Position numbers and translations under genes: made by a program. From contig NZ_CP021780.1 in assembly GCF_002192415.1 (NCBI RefSeq), positions 6,324,001 through 6,388,000 on the forward strand: a stretch of 64,000 nt of DNA. The letters are read 5' to 3'. Positions 39,538-48,494 of this stretch are shown in pieces. The notes beneath the pieces were generated by a model. That model saw only the letters and a list, made by a program, of their open reading frames with translations, had not been told where the DNA came from and searched no databases. Origin of the DNA: Paenibacillus donghaensis (lineage in GTDB: Bacteria > Bacillota > Bacilli > Paenibacillales > Paenibacillaceae). Each line of letters starts with the position of its first letter. The stretch's first letter is position 1.

Positions 39538-40905
39538 CTATAACACATCTGAGAAATGAGGTTTAAGTTTTTCAAAAAGCTTAAATCCCAAAGTAAATAC
39601 AATTATACAAAATAACCAAAAGTAGATTGTTTGATAAGGACGATCATAAAAAATAATTTCATCTATGAAAGTATCCCGATATCCCTGCACAATATAATAC
39701 ATCGGATTAAGTTTAAATATTTTGGCCCATGTTTCAGAAAGCATAGTGACTGACCAACCTATAGGAGTAAACCAGAACCCTATTTGAATAACTACAGCAA
39801 TTATTTGATTTAGATCTTTAAAGAAGAGCACAACAGCCGAAGTTACAAAAGTTATTGCAGTCACTAACACAAGCATACAAATAAAATAGTAAATTATTTG
39901 TAAATTGTATAATCCAGGTAAATATCCATAAAAACCATAAACAATGAAAATAAAAATAACAAAAAAGATTTGAACAAAGCCTGCAGATAAAATTTTAACA
40001 AATGGTAGAAGTTCTATTTTAAATACAACTTTTTTAACCAAATAACTATACTCTGAGAATACATTAGTCGCCCCTGTTAATGCTTCAGAAAAAAAGAACC
40101 AAGGAACTATACCGGCAATAAACCAGATTATAAATGGAACGTCACCAACACTCCCACTTCTAAGTCCAACTTGAAATACAAACCAATAAGTTACTATTGT
40201 TATTAAGGGTTGGATAAATCCCCACAATACCCCCAAATACGAAGAGGCATATCTGGTTTTAAAATCATTTTTCGCCAAATTATAAATTAAACTTTTATTG
40301 TTTCTAATTTCACGAGCGAATCCTATAGAGCATCTGAATCTCTTGACAACAAAATAAAACAAGCTCCCTACTAAAACACTTATAAGAATATTGAATAATA
40401 ATGTGAAAATATTTATCCCTTCGTATGCTCCTTTAATAAAGGGAGTTGTATTAAAAGATAAATAAGGGTCGTTACCTATTGAGTTAAAGTTCATTTCATT
40501 ATTAGATGAATTATTAATTTTTATTTGATTGAACTTAATACTAGAATCGTCCAACGGAACATTCGACTTAGTGATTGCACTGAAATGAATATCTCTAATA
40601 GATAAATCCGAGTTTTTGGTTTGTCCTACATCTATTCTAATAAAACTGTATGCCCTAGGCAATTCAAAACGAAAGGTTTTCCAAGAGCCCTTTACTTCAT
40701 ACTTTTTAAATTCCGAATTCGTTTCAGTCCAACCTTCGGCCTCCGGAGAGAAGAAAACTTGAATATCATCAGCAACCGAGGATTTGACATCAAACTGAAT
40801 GTACATTTGAGTACTAGATTTTTGATGAGCACTTAATAAATAAAAAACTCCTAACATAACCATTATGGAAACCAATACAATAATTAAGCGTTTCAAAAAC
40901 TTCAT
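39538..40905 (-). CDS. polysaccharide ABC exporter permease (Wzm/TagG type) with N-terminal external module
   Basis: The 455-residue protein ends in an ABC-2 permease of the polysaccharide/teichoic acid group (about 200-455): NDFKTRYASSYLGVLWGFIQPL, IVPWFFFSEAL, WFTPIGWSV and NPMYYIVQGYRD are conserved. Unusually, about 170 residues precede it: one helix (5-26), then a soluble segment (30-165) with IQVFFSPEAEGWTETNS, SFIRIDVGQ and SIGNDPYLSF, and another helix (about 165-190). Standard Wzm proteins are about 260 residues, so this is a fusion. The extra part would face outside and resembles segments in three neighbours. The ATG follows GAGGAG. It is the first gene of the AT-rich export operon. 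Confidence 0.9.
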   Translation of the reverse strand: MKFLKRLIIVLVSIMVMLGVFYLLSAHQKSSTQMYIQFDVKSSVADDIQVFFSPEAEGWTETNSEFKKYEVKGSWKTFRFELPRAYSFIRIDVGQTKNSDLSIRDIHFSAITKSNVPLDDSSIKFNQIKINNSSNNEMNFNSIGNDPYLSFNTTPFIKGAYEGINIFTLLFNILISVLVGSLFYFVVKRFRCSIGFAREIRNNKSLIYNLAKNDFKTRYASSYLGVLWGFIQPLITIVTYWFVFQVGLRSGSVGDVPFIIWFIAGIVPWFFFSEALTGATNVFSEYSYLVKKVVFKIELLPFVKILSAGFVQIFFVIFIFIVYGFYGYLPGLYNLQIIYYFICMLVLVTAITFVTSAVVLFFKDLNQIIAVVIQIGFWFTPIGWSVTMLSETWAKIFKLNPMYYIVQGYRDTFIDEIIFYDRPYQTIYFWLFCIIVFTLGFKLFEKLKPHFSDVL

Positions 40906-41048
40906 TAATCTTTACTCCTCACATCAACAAGTAGCTTAAATATATAACTCGCTTTGTCTTATTAGTTTTCATTTTATCTAATAAAGTTTATTCGTTTGAC
41001 CACTTATGTTAAAATATCCACGTACCTACAGGAAAAGGAGATTATAAC

Positions 41049-43829
41049 GTGTCGAAACCAGTATACGGTAAAAACGCATCTCAGTCGAGAAATGTTGAAA
41101 AAATTCCGGGCCCGGTGTGGGCTTTGGTTGTTGGGTTGATTTTGTTCTTGATCTGGACCCCATTTCAGGTGGCGCTGTTTAATGGCCAGGCGTTGGATTA
41201 TGAGAACGCAATTTATGTGTCTGCGCTGCTCAGCGGACTTATGCTGCTGCTCTGGGTCGGCTTGTACTACAAGAAGTTCAAGCTTGAGGAGCAGCGTGAT
41301 CTGACCGCCGCAGTCTCACTGCTGCTTCCGGTATTATACGCGTTGTCGGTGTTTGTCGCTGTTTCTCATTATATGGCGATGAATCTGTTCTTTATCCAGA
41401 GCATGTATGCGGCAGTCTTCATTATAGCCTTTTATCTGCTGAAGCAAAAGCAACTAAATGTTGTCATTCAAAATGCGGTGCTGGCGGTAGCGTATTTTAT
41501 TGTCGGATTTGGGCTGTTGAACTGGCTCGGAGGCTGGAAATTTGCCGGAAATTTGGTAGGCTGGTTCACTAGTACCGTAACCAACGGCAGATACTGGGAT
41601 GCCGTCATGGTCGATTCCAACGGCTTGCGCCTAACCTCTGTATTTCAATATGCGAATACATACGCTGCCTTTTTAATGGCCTTTTTGTTCGTAGCGGTAT
41701 TTGCTCTGATTCGTTCACGTAAATGGTATGGCACGCTGACCCATGCTTTCATGCTGGTACCGCTTATTGTATCACTGCTGCTGACGCTCTCACGCGGCGG
41801 TCTCGTGATGCTTCCCGTAGCCTTCGTGCTGCTGCTGCTGTTCCTGAAGCCTGTGCAGCAGATTCTCTGGATTGTTCATCTGGGTATAGCCGGGATCGCA
41901 GCGCTGATTGTAACCACCCCGGTCAGTGATCTGGGCATATCGCTTAATGCACAGCAGATTGACGGAGTCACCAAATTGGTCGCCAATTTCAATGCAGGTG
42001 ATGCTTTTAAAGGCTGGGCCTACCTGTTGGGCGCCTCTGCTGTTGCAACTGCTCTAAGCTGGGCGATTCAGAAATATGCCGCACCTTGGCTGCACCGCAA
42101 GCTTGGCGGATCGGAGTCACGCAAACTAACCGGACTGTGGATCCCACTCGGTTCTGTAGTTATGGTAGCTATCATCGCTTTTCTATTCATTGGTACAAGC
42201 GCCAAAAATATTCTGCCCGCCAATATCAGTGTCCGGCTGGAGAATATCAACTTCAGACAGCACAGTGTACTGGAGCGGATCACTTTCTACAAAGACTCGA
42301 TGAAGGTTATTAAAGATTATCCAATCTTAGGCACCGGCGGCGGCGGTTGGGCTACGCTCTATGAGAAATATGAGAACAACCCTTATACTGTCCGTCAGGT
42401 GCACAACTTCTTCCTGCAATATTTAATCGAAGTTGGGATTGTCGGATTCGTGCTGTTCATGAGTTTCATTCTGTATATTTTCTATAAATATATCCGTGGC
42501 TATGTGAAGCGGGATAAGGATGATTTCCAGAACGGATTTTTCTTCCTGATTATCGCTTTGTCCATCCTGATTCACAGCTTGCTGGACTTTAACTTAAGTT
42601 ATGCTTTTATGGGAATTCTGGTCTTTATCGGTCTTGCGGGAATGACTGTCGTAATGGACAGCAAACCGCTTCGCAAGGGCTGGAACAAAAAAGGTGTTCG
42701 TCTTGGATATCTGGCCGCGCTTACTATAGGCACCGTGTATATGCTATTCCTCTCCATCACCTACATTAGCTCAGCTAGTGATGGAATGAAAGCCAAAAAA
42801 CTGGTTAATGTCAGCCAGTCGTATGAAGAGCTGAAGACGCCGCTGGTGGCCGCTCTTAAGGAACGTCCAAGTCATCCGGAATCCGCCCTTATGCTATCAT
42901 CTATTGACCAGACGGTGTTTGCGCAAACTCAGGATGAACAGTTCCTGGCTGAGTCTTACAGTGTGCTTACCCGGGCACTGAAGGATGAGCCTTTCAACAA
43001 ACAACTGCTGGTCCAGCTTGCCAGCTATTATGACCTAAAAGGTCAAAGCGACCTGGCTTACAAGGTATATCTCGATAACACAGTCAACTTCAATTGGGAT
43101 ATCGACTGGTACAGTGAGCTGTTCAACCGGGGTGCTTTATTGGCACAAGAGGCCTCTGCACAGAAAGATGATGCCAAGCTGCAGGAATTCCTCCAAACGG
43201 TTTTCAAAACCTATGAGCATGTCCTGGCCAACATCGAGCATCTGAAGACTCTGCCGCCGGAACAACTGCAGGGAAGACCTTTTGCCATTACTCCGATCAT
43301 AGCACTGAACATCGGCAACATGCAGCTCCTGAAGGGTGATGCTGAAGCAGCCGCTGCTACCGTGAAGTTGGGCTTCACCGGCAACTATGCCGAGCTGGCA
43401 GACAGTGGAAATCTATGGACGACGGATTGGTACGCAGGCTTCATCCGCATCTCTAGTGACCTGGGACAAGCAACCTTCGCTCAGCAGCCAGCAGATCTGT
43501 CTCCGATGTATGTACATTCTCAGAACGGCCTGCAAGCCTACAAGCTTCTGGCAACCCATCCGGAATTTAAAACTACTCCGGCGATTGCGCTGAATGTAGG
43601 AAAAATGCAGTATATGACCAGACAAACTCAGCTTGCTATTTCCACGTTGCAGCAGGTTCTCACCGACGACTACAATGATGCCACGAACCGTGAGATCGCA
43701 CGCTGGTATCTGGCGGCACAGCAAAGAGCGGGCATTGCTCCGGATCAGGCTGTTTATGACAAGCTGATTGCAGCCGATCCTGCAGAAGCAGAGCAGGTTA
43801 CCCAAATAGCTAATACGAGACTAAATTAG
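41049..43829 (+). CDS. O-antigen ligase/polymerase-like (Wzy_C) membrane protein with TPR-like C terminus
   Basis: The 926-residue protein has about a dozen helices over the first 570 residues. The Wzy_C hallmarks lie around residues 395-465 (SVLERITFYKDSMKVIKDYP, GTGGGGWATLY, VRQVHNFFLQYLIEVG). A helical TPR-like region of about 340 residues ends the protein (repeats with ALNIGNMQLLKGDAEAA and ALNVGKMQYM). Relatives act outside the membrane as O-antigen ligases, polymerases or, like Paenibacillus alvei WsfB, oligosaccharide:protein transferases to the S-layer. The start is GTG 41049, preceded by AAAAGGAG. It diverges from the export operon, has host-like composition and ends at its own terminator. 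Confidence 0.82.
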   Translation: MSKPVYGKNASQSRNVEKIPGPVWALVVGLILFLIWTPFQVALFNGQALDYENAIYVSALLSGLMLLLWVGLYYKKFKLEEQRDLTAAVSLLLPVLYALSVFVAVSHYMAMNLFFIQSMYAAVFIIAFYLLKQKQLNVVIQNAVLAVAYFIVGFGLLNWLGGWKFAGNLVGWFTSTVTNGRYWDAVMVDSNGLRLTSVFQYANTYAAFLMAFLFVAVFALIRSRKWYGTLTHAFMLVPLIVSLLLTLSRGGLVMLPVAFVLLLLFLKPVQQILWIVHLGIAGIAALIVTTPVSDLGISLNAQQIDGVTKLVANFNAGDAFKGWAYLLGASAVATALSWAIQKYAAPWLHRKLGGSESRKLTGLWIPLGSVVMVAIIAFLFIGTSAKNILPANISVRLENINFRQHSVLERITFYKDSMKVIKDYPILGTGGGGWATLYEKYENNPYTVRQVHNFFLQYLIEVGIVGFVLFMSFILYIFYKYIRGYVKRDKDDFQNGFFFLIIALSILIHSLLDFNLSYAFMGILVFIGLAGMTVVMDSKPLRKGWNKKGVRLGYLAALTIGTVYMLFLSITYISSASDGMKAKKLVNVSQSYEELKTPLVAALKERPSHPESALMLSSIDQTVFAQTQDEQFLAESYSVLTRALKDEPFNKQLLVQLASYYDLKGQSDLAYKVYLDNTVNFNWDIDWYSELFNRGALLAQEASAQKDDAKLQEFLQTVFKTYEHVLANIEHLKTLPPEQLQGRPFAITPIIALNIGNMQLLKGDAEAAAATVKLGFTGNYAELADSGNLWTTDWYAGFIRISSDLGQATFAQQPADLSPMYVHSQNGLQAYKLLATHPEFKTTPAIALNVGKMQYMTRQTQLAISTLQQVLTDDYNDATNREIARWYLAAQQRAGIAPDQAVYDKLIAADPAEAEQVTQIANTRLN

Positions 43830-43845
43830 TGACAAATGATTGCCA

Positions 43846-43887
43846 AAAGAGCGCTCTCCCTCAAGTAGGGGTGGGCGCTCTTTTTTT
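43846..43887 (+). terminator. intrinsic terminator after the Wzy-like gene
   Basis: AAAGAGCGC and GCGCTCTTT pair around a loop containing CCC/GGG, followed by a T-run. The stem also faces the galU 3' end on the minus strand. Confidence 0.85.
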
Positions 43888-43904
43888 ATTCTATAACACA
43901 GTTG

Positions 43905-44792
43905 TTATTTAAGTGCCTCTTCGGCTTCTTGCTCCAGTACCTTTCTCAAATACAGCAGCAGGTCCTCTTTAAGCTCAGCATGCTGAAGCGCGTAATGGAT
44001 GGTCGTCTGGATAAAGCCCATCTTCTCCCCTACGTCGTGGCGCTTGCCTTCGAAGTCATACGCTATAATCCGCTCCACGTCGCTCAAACGGGCAATGGCG
44101 TCTGTCAGCTGAATCTCTCCGCCTACCCCTACCTGCTGCTCACCCAGGATATCGAAGATACGGGGAGTCAGGATGTAGCGGCCCAAGATAGCGAGGTTGG
44201 AAGGCGCTTCTTCACGCTTGGGTTTCTCTACCAGCCGGTTAGCTTTGTAGACCCGCTCCGCTAGCGGGGTTCCATCCACAACGCCATAGCGGGATACTTC
44301 TTCCCAAGGCACCTGCTGGACGCCTACAACCGAAGATTTGTATTGATCAAAGATTTCGATCATTTGCAGAAGGCAGGGCTTCTCTGCTTCAACAATATCG
44401 TCACCGAGCAATACGGCAAACGGTTCGTTGCCGATGAATTTGCGCGCGCACCAAATGGCGTGACCCAGACCCTTCGGTTCTTTTTGACGGATATAGTGAA
44501 TGTCGGCCATCTCCGAGGATTTGCGCACGGATTCCAACAGCTCCCACTTCTGCTTCTCGGCCAAACCAAACTCCAGCTCGAAGGAATTGTCGAAATGGTC
44601 CTCTATTGCACGTTTGCCTTTCCCTGTCACAATAATAATATCCTCAATCCCGGAAGCTACCGCTTCTTCGACAATATATTGGATGGTTGGTTTATCGACA
44701 ATCGGCAGCATTTCTTTGGGCATGGCCTTGGTTGCGGGCAAAAAGCGGGTGCCCAGACCGGCGGCAGGGATAATCGCTTTACGGATCTTCAT
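43905..44792 (-). CDS. galU: UTP-glucose-1-phosphate uridylyltransferase
   Basis: The enzyme makes UDP-glucose from UTP and glucose 1-phosphate, a precursor for surface glycans, teichoic acids and glycolipids. It has 295 residues: [27 protein letters not shown] carries the nucleotide-binding signature, [13 protein letters not shown] follows, and [10 protein letters not shown] carries the metal-binding Asp. The ATG at 44792 follows GAAGGAG at 11 nt. It ends opposite the Wzy-like gene with a terminator between them. It likely supplies the glycan locus, including the initiating phosphoglycosyl transferase. Confidence 0.95.
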   Translation of the reverse strand: MKIRKAIIPAAGLGTRFLPATKAMPKEMLPIVDKPTIQYIVEEAVASGIEDIIIVTGKGKRAIEDHFDNSFELEFGLAEKQKWELLESVRKSSEMADIHYIRQKEPKGLGHAIWCARKFIGNEPFAVLLGDDIVEAEKPCLLQMIEIFDQYKSSVVGVQQVPWEEVSRYGVVDGTPLAERVYKANRLVEKPKREEAPSNLAILGRYILTPRIFDILGEQQVGVGGEIQLTDAIARLSDVERIIAYDFEGKRHDVGEKMGFIQTTIHYALQHAELKEDLLLYLRKVLEQEAEEALK

Positions 44793-44992
44793 CTCTCACA
44801 TTGCTCCTTCTGTCATCTACTGTATATAGGGTCGCCGTGTTTCTCATGACCTCTTAAAAAATGGCATATTTATTAACATTATAACAGTAATTATTGGGTT
44901 TTGGCAGAGTCAACTTCTTAGAGACTGGCATCCATTTCTGCGTGAAATAGAAGGTTAAGTGATGGGGTAAAGCATCTACTCTCTTATATTCA

Positions 44993-45068
44993 GAAAAAGG
45001 CCAGGCATACAAGGCCCGGAAGCATCACCTGTTGTAGAAGTGAACTTCCGCCTTGCTGGCCTGGCCGT
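44993..45068 (-). terminator. long stem-loop terminator after the U32 peptidase gene
   Basis: On the minus strand GGCCAGGC and GCCTGGCC close a hairpin of about 70 nt with further internal pairing (GCAAGGC/GCCTTG, GGAAG/CTTCC), followed by TTTTT. It lies just after the stop at 45087. Confidence 0.8.
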
Positions 45069-45086
45069 TGTGGCTGCTGCTATGAA

Positions 45087-47645
45087 TTACTTGGCATTCA
45101 CCAGCTGCCCGCGGGTTACTCCGAGCTGGTTGGTTGCTTTTAGACTCTTCCAGACCTGGGTGCCGGAGATCTCTCCGCGTAGCGCGCGGCTGTACAAGCT
45201 GATTACTTCCGCCACCTGTTCAGGCGTTTCCTCCAGGAACTCAATCCGGAAGCTGGACACCCCGTGTTCACGGAAATTGTCCAGGTATTCCGCACCGGAC
45301 TGTTCGACGGCATTGAATACCGTATTACGGCAGCCTTCATCCACCCGCACCGGATGGGACATGCCGATCCGGTCCTGCAGGGAAGCACGCTGCTCCTCGC
45401 AAGGTCGGCCGCAGTTGGTGTAGTTGGTGCCTTCACTCATGAAGGTACAATACACGCAATGTTCAGTATGGAACATCGGCAGATGCTGATGAATCACGAT
45501 CTCCATGCTCGATGTATTACTGCTGTTGCCGAGCAGGTCGACCATCTGCTGGATGTTCAGATCATAGGATGGCGTGATCATATCACAGCCTGCTTCCAGG
45601 AACAGCTCCACCGCTTTATGGTTGGCGATGTTGAGCGAGAAGTCCCCGATCAGGCGCGGATGCACGACATCCGGCTGCTCCTGGCGGCGGCGCAGGTAAT
45701 AGTACAGCGCGCCCGTGTTGCGCACGAGCACCGCATCCGGCTGCAGGCGCAGAATATTGGCGTGGTAGCCATTCTCACCAGGCATATGGATGCGCGGCGT
45801 CGCCAGCGTGATGCTGGCGCCCGCAGCCCGGACAGCGTCCACCGCTGCCGGGAACTGCTTGATAAACTCGAAGTCGGCGTAGATGCTCTTCACGCCGGCC
45901 TCGAGCGCAGCCTGCACCTGCGGCAGGCTGCGGCACAGCACGGTCAGCTCCGCTTCACCGTGCGCACGGCCCGCGCCCTCCCGCGCAGCGGGGAGGGCCG
46001 CCCCAGCGGCGCCCCTGCGGGCAGTGCCGCCGTAGACCTCTACCTCCCGTTTCACATAGACGGGAGGTTTCGGGCGCTCGCCCGCAAGCAGCTCCACCGC
46101 GCGGCGGCGGATGCTGTTCAGCTCGCGCATGGGCACGATTACGTCGCCTTCCAGCTGCGACGTAAGAGCATCCAGCTGGAACACAGTCCCGCCCAGGCGG
46201 CCGAATTGCTCTTCCAGCAGGGCAGTGTCCATCGGGCGCTTCTGGGCCGCTTCCAGCGGCAGCTCCGAGTCCACACGCACCGTGACGTTCTTCTGCACGT
46301 CACTCCACCAGGTCGAGAGCGGCTCGCCGACACGGCCTTCCACCTTCACGTGCACGGGGAAGACGCGGTAGGGCTTCTCCGTCTCATACGTCTGGCGCAG
46401 CGACTTGTCCAACGCAGGATCGTTGGTCTTCCAGATGCGGTCGCCGACATGCAGACGGCGCAGATCAACGTCGTTGCGTCCGGCGACGATGTCGATGATC
46501 CAGCCTTCACCGGCTTCGCCTTCCAGCTTTACGCCTTTGCGGCGCAGATCGTAGACGCGTCCGCCTTCTTCCTTCTTTGTTGGATCACCAGCGTCAAAAA
46601 CAATCCCATCCCCGCGCTTCAGCGGCGCATGGATACGGCAGACTACGCCATCGCGGAGGATCTGCTCCACCGTTCCGAGGTACACGCCCCGGCTTTTGGG
46701 GAACGTGCCATCGATCAGCTTTTTATTATCCGTACCGTCTAGGAAACCGTGTGTGAAACCACGCGAGAAGCTCTGCTGCAGCTCACGCATCTCTTCCTTG
46801 GAGGGTGCAGACCATTCCCCGTCGAAATAACGGTCAATCGCCTTGCGGTACTTGCCAACTACATTGGCTACATATTCAGGGCTCTTCAGGCGGCCTTCAA
46901 TCTTGAAGGAGGTCACGCCTGCTTCAATCAACTCCGGCATCAGATCAATGGCGGCCAGATCCTTCGGTGAGAGCAGGTACGTTACGTCCCCCATCGGTTT
47001 GATCTCGCCATCTACCATCAGATCATACGGCAGGCGGCAGGCCTGTGCGCATTCGCCGCGGTTCGCGGAGCGTCCACCCCACATCTCCGAGGTCAGACAC
47101 TGGCCGGAATATGATACACACAGCGCACCGTGCACGAACACTTCCATCGGCAGGCGGGCCTGTTCCCCGATGGTGCGGATCTGCTTCAGGTTATTCTCAC
47201 GCCCCAGCACCACTCGCTCCAGCCCGAACGGCTTCGTGAATTCCACCGCCTCCGGCGAGGTGATCGTCATTTGCGTCGAACCATGAATCGGGAAATCCGG
47301 CGAAATCTCGCGGATCAGCTTCACCAGCCCAAGATCCTGTACAATCACCGCGTCAACTCCGGCCTCCACACAGGCATCAATCAGTTGCTTTGCTTCCAGC
47401 AGTTCATTCTCAAACACCAATATATTAAAGGTCAGGAATCCCTTCACACCATAGCTGTGCAGGAACGCCATAATCTCCGGCAGCTCGTCCATGCGGAAGT
47501 TGTTCGCTCTCGCCCGTGCATTAAACTTCTCTACGCCAAAAAAGACAGCGTCCGCCCCGTTCGCCACCGCCGCACGCATGCAGTCCCAGTCACCCGCCGG
47601 AGCCAGCAGCTCCACGTCTTCTCTGCGTATTTCTTGCTCTTTCAT
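45087..47645 (-). CDS. U32 peptidase-family protein (RlhA/YdcP-like)
   Basis: The 852-residue protein has an N-terminal U32 TIM-barrel (ELLAPAGDWDCMRAAVANGADAVFFG and related segments), with Cys residues in QCLTSEMWGGRSANRGECAQACR that could hold an iron-sulfur cluster. A central DUF3656-type region and a second barrel-like part follow, with SMEIVIHQHLPMFHTEHCVYC and NCGRPCEEQ. E. coli RlhA, of similar layout, is needed for hydroxylation of 23S rRNA C2501; other relatives act on tRNA or are called collagenase-like. Despite the name, proteolysis is doubtful. The ATG follows GGGAGGA at 5 nt. It is a single-gene unit. Confidence 0.85.
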   Translation of the reverse strand: MKEQEIRREDVELLAPAGDWDCMRAAVANGADAVFFGVEKFNARARANNFRMDELPEIMAFLHSYGVKGFLTFNILVFENELLEAKQLIDACVEAGVDAVIVQDLGLVKLIREISPDFPIHGSTQMTITSPEAVEFTKPFGLERVVLGRENNLKQIRTIGEQARLPMEVFVHGALCVSYSGQCLTSEMWGGRSANRGECAQACRLPYDLMVDGEIKPMGDVTYLLSPKDLAAIDLMPELIEAGVTSFKIEGRLKSPEYVANVVGKYRKAIDRYFDGEWSAPSKEEMRELQQSFSRGFTHGFLDGTDNKKLIDGTFPKSRGVYLGTVEQILRDGVVCRIHAPLKRGDGIVFDAGDPTKKEEGGRVYDLRRKGVKLEGEAGEGWIIDIVAGRNDVDLRRLHVGDRIWKTNDPALDKSLRQTYETEKPYRVFPVHVKVEGRVGEPLSTWWSDVQKNVTVRVDSELPLEAAQKRPMDTALLEEQFGRLGGTVFQLDALTSQLEGDVIVPMRELNSIRRRAVELLAGERPKPPVYVKREVEVYGGTARRGAAGAALPAAREGAGRAHGEAELTVLCRSLPQVQAALEAGVKSIYADFEFIKQFPAAVDAVRAAGASITLATPRIHMPGENGYHANILRLQPDAVLVRNTGALYYYLRRRQEQPDVVHPRLIGDFSLNIANHKAVELFLEAGCDMITPSYDLNIQQMVDLLGNSSNTSSMEIVIHQHLPMFHTEHCVYCTFMSEGTNYTNCGRPCEEQRASLQDRIGMSHPVRVDEGCRNTVFNAVEQSGAEYLDNFREHGVSSFRIEFLEETPEQVAEVISLYSRALRGEISGTQVWKSLKATNQLGVTRGQLVNAK

Positions 47646-47844
47646 TTATATCCTCCCAAACCGCTGATTCAGCGGGTCATTTCTGTACGATTAACTTATT
47701 AATTGTATCAAATATCACACCAGTGCGCCACGGGTTTACCAACATTTATAAAAAGACGCCTTCAGTGCGCCTGCGGCGGTAAAGGTGTCTTTGCCCTGAA
47801 ACCTATGCCGTTCGTGTTGGCGGATTCGGTAATTGCCTTAGAGC

Positions 47845-47967
47845 GTGTCTTCAAACCTAAGCTTCAGGAGGATTATCACAGATTGAGCAGCAACAGGTAG
47901 AGAAATCTTCTCTCCCCGTCGCCGCTTGAATTGTCCTTGTCCTCCGAATCATCGGGTTTGAAGACAC
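47845..47967. mobile_element. MITE-like inverted-repeat element
   Basis: GTGTCTTCAAACC (47845-47857) is repeated exactly inverted at 47955-47967 (GGTTTGAAGACAC). Inner arms GGAGGA and TCCTCC are nested within. The 123-bp unit lies in a gap without genes and encodes nothing. Terminal inverted repeats on a short non-coding body suggest a miniature transposable element. No clear target duplication is seen, so a large hairpin RNA is the alternative. The remainder of 47646-47844 shows no gene. Confidence 0.5.
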
Positions 47968-47970
47968 CTC

Positions 47971-48180
47971 CTAGCTGATCCAATTCATAATCATGGCATA
48001 GTCAGACACTAGAAATACAATCAGGCTGACAATTCCAAAACCAATGGCAAATTTATTCTTCTGCGGAGCTTTCAGCAGCCGGATCACGCCGACCAGAATC
48101 AGGATCGTAAACAAAACCATAAATACATCAAAGGTATGGAATTTCGACGCTTCCTGCACAGCAGCTTCTGCAAGCAGCAT
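47971..48180 (-). CDS. small two-helix membrane protein (DUF2759-like)
   Basis: The 69-residue protein has two predicted helices (about 18-36 and 45-66) separated by a short basic loop (KAPQKNK). The layout recalls the DUF2759 small membrane proteins of Bacillales; the family call is tentative. Coding is supported by a strong site, GGGGAGG, 7 nt before the ATG, and by a promoter upstream. Function is unknown. Confidence 0.72.
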   Translation of the reverse strand: MLLAEAAVQEASKFHTFDVFMVLFTILILVGVIRLLKAPQKNKFAIGFGIVSLIVFLVSDYAMIMNWIS

Positions 48181-48239
48181 GGCACAACCTCCCCAAAAGT
48201 GTTGTCAAAACAAGCACTCTGTCCCCTGTGTCACCTTCT

Positions 48240-48268
48240 ATGTTATCGCCACCATTTCATGCGTGCAA
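48240..48268 (-). promoter_or_regulatory. promoter of the small membrane protein gene
   Basis: The minus strand has TTGCAC (48268-48263), a 17-bp spacer and TAACAT (48245-48240), about 60 bp before the ATG at 48180. Confidence 0.45.
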
Positions 48269-48425
48269 GAACATTTTGAGCAGTTTTGTATATTTGTTAT
48301 AAAAAATTGTTTTTCTGAGCCATTCATCGATTGTTTGAGTGATTTTATTCATTGCAGTCATGAGGTTATCAACGGAAATTACAAGTTTGTTTTCTGTTCA
48401 AGTACCTGCCCTCCGGCAGTTCCGC

Positions 48426-48458
48426 AAAAAAAGCTGAGCCTCAGCGGCCCAGCTTTTT
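48426..48458 (-). terminator. intrinsic terminator after uvrA
   Basis: On the minus strand AAGCTGGGCC and GGCTCAGCTT pair around a 5-nt loop, followed by a T-run. It lies about 35 bp beyond the uvrA stop. Confidence 0.85.
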
Positions 48459-48494
48459 CTCATATTTATTTCGTAGGGTTACCTATCATATATA

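Larger units (their letters stand above)
29230..41000. other. AT-rich block (putative acquired island) within the glycan locus
   Basis: From roughly 29.1-29.2 kb to 41.0 kb both strands are markedly A/T-rich, with long A and T runs and codons ending in A or T. The flanking genes (rfbD and below; 41049 and above) have the roughly balanced composition of the rest of the window. The change is abrupt at both ends and coincides with the intergenic gaps below 29271 and around 40906-41048. A decayed IS630 transposase lies inside. Boundaries are estimated by eye. Confidence 0.75.

Noticed and set aside
45264..46742. 492-residue frame antisense to the U32 peptidase gene
   Set aside because: The opposite strand has a clear family match and binding site; the antisense frame is Arg/His-rich shadow sequence.
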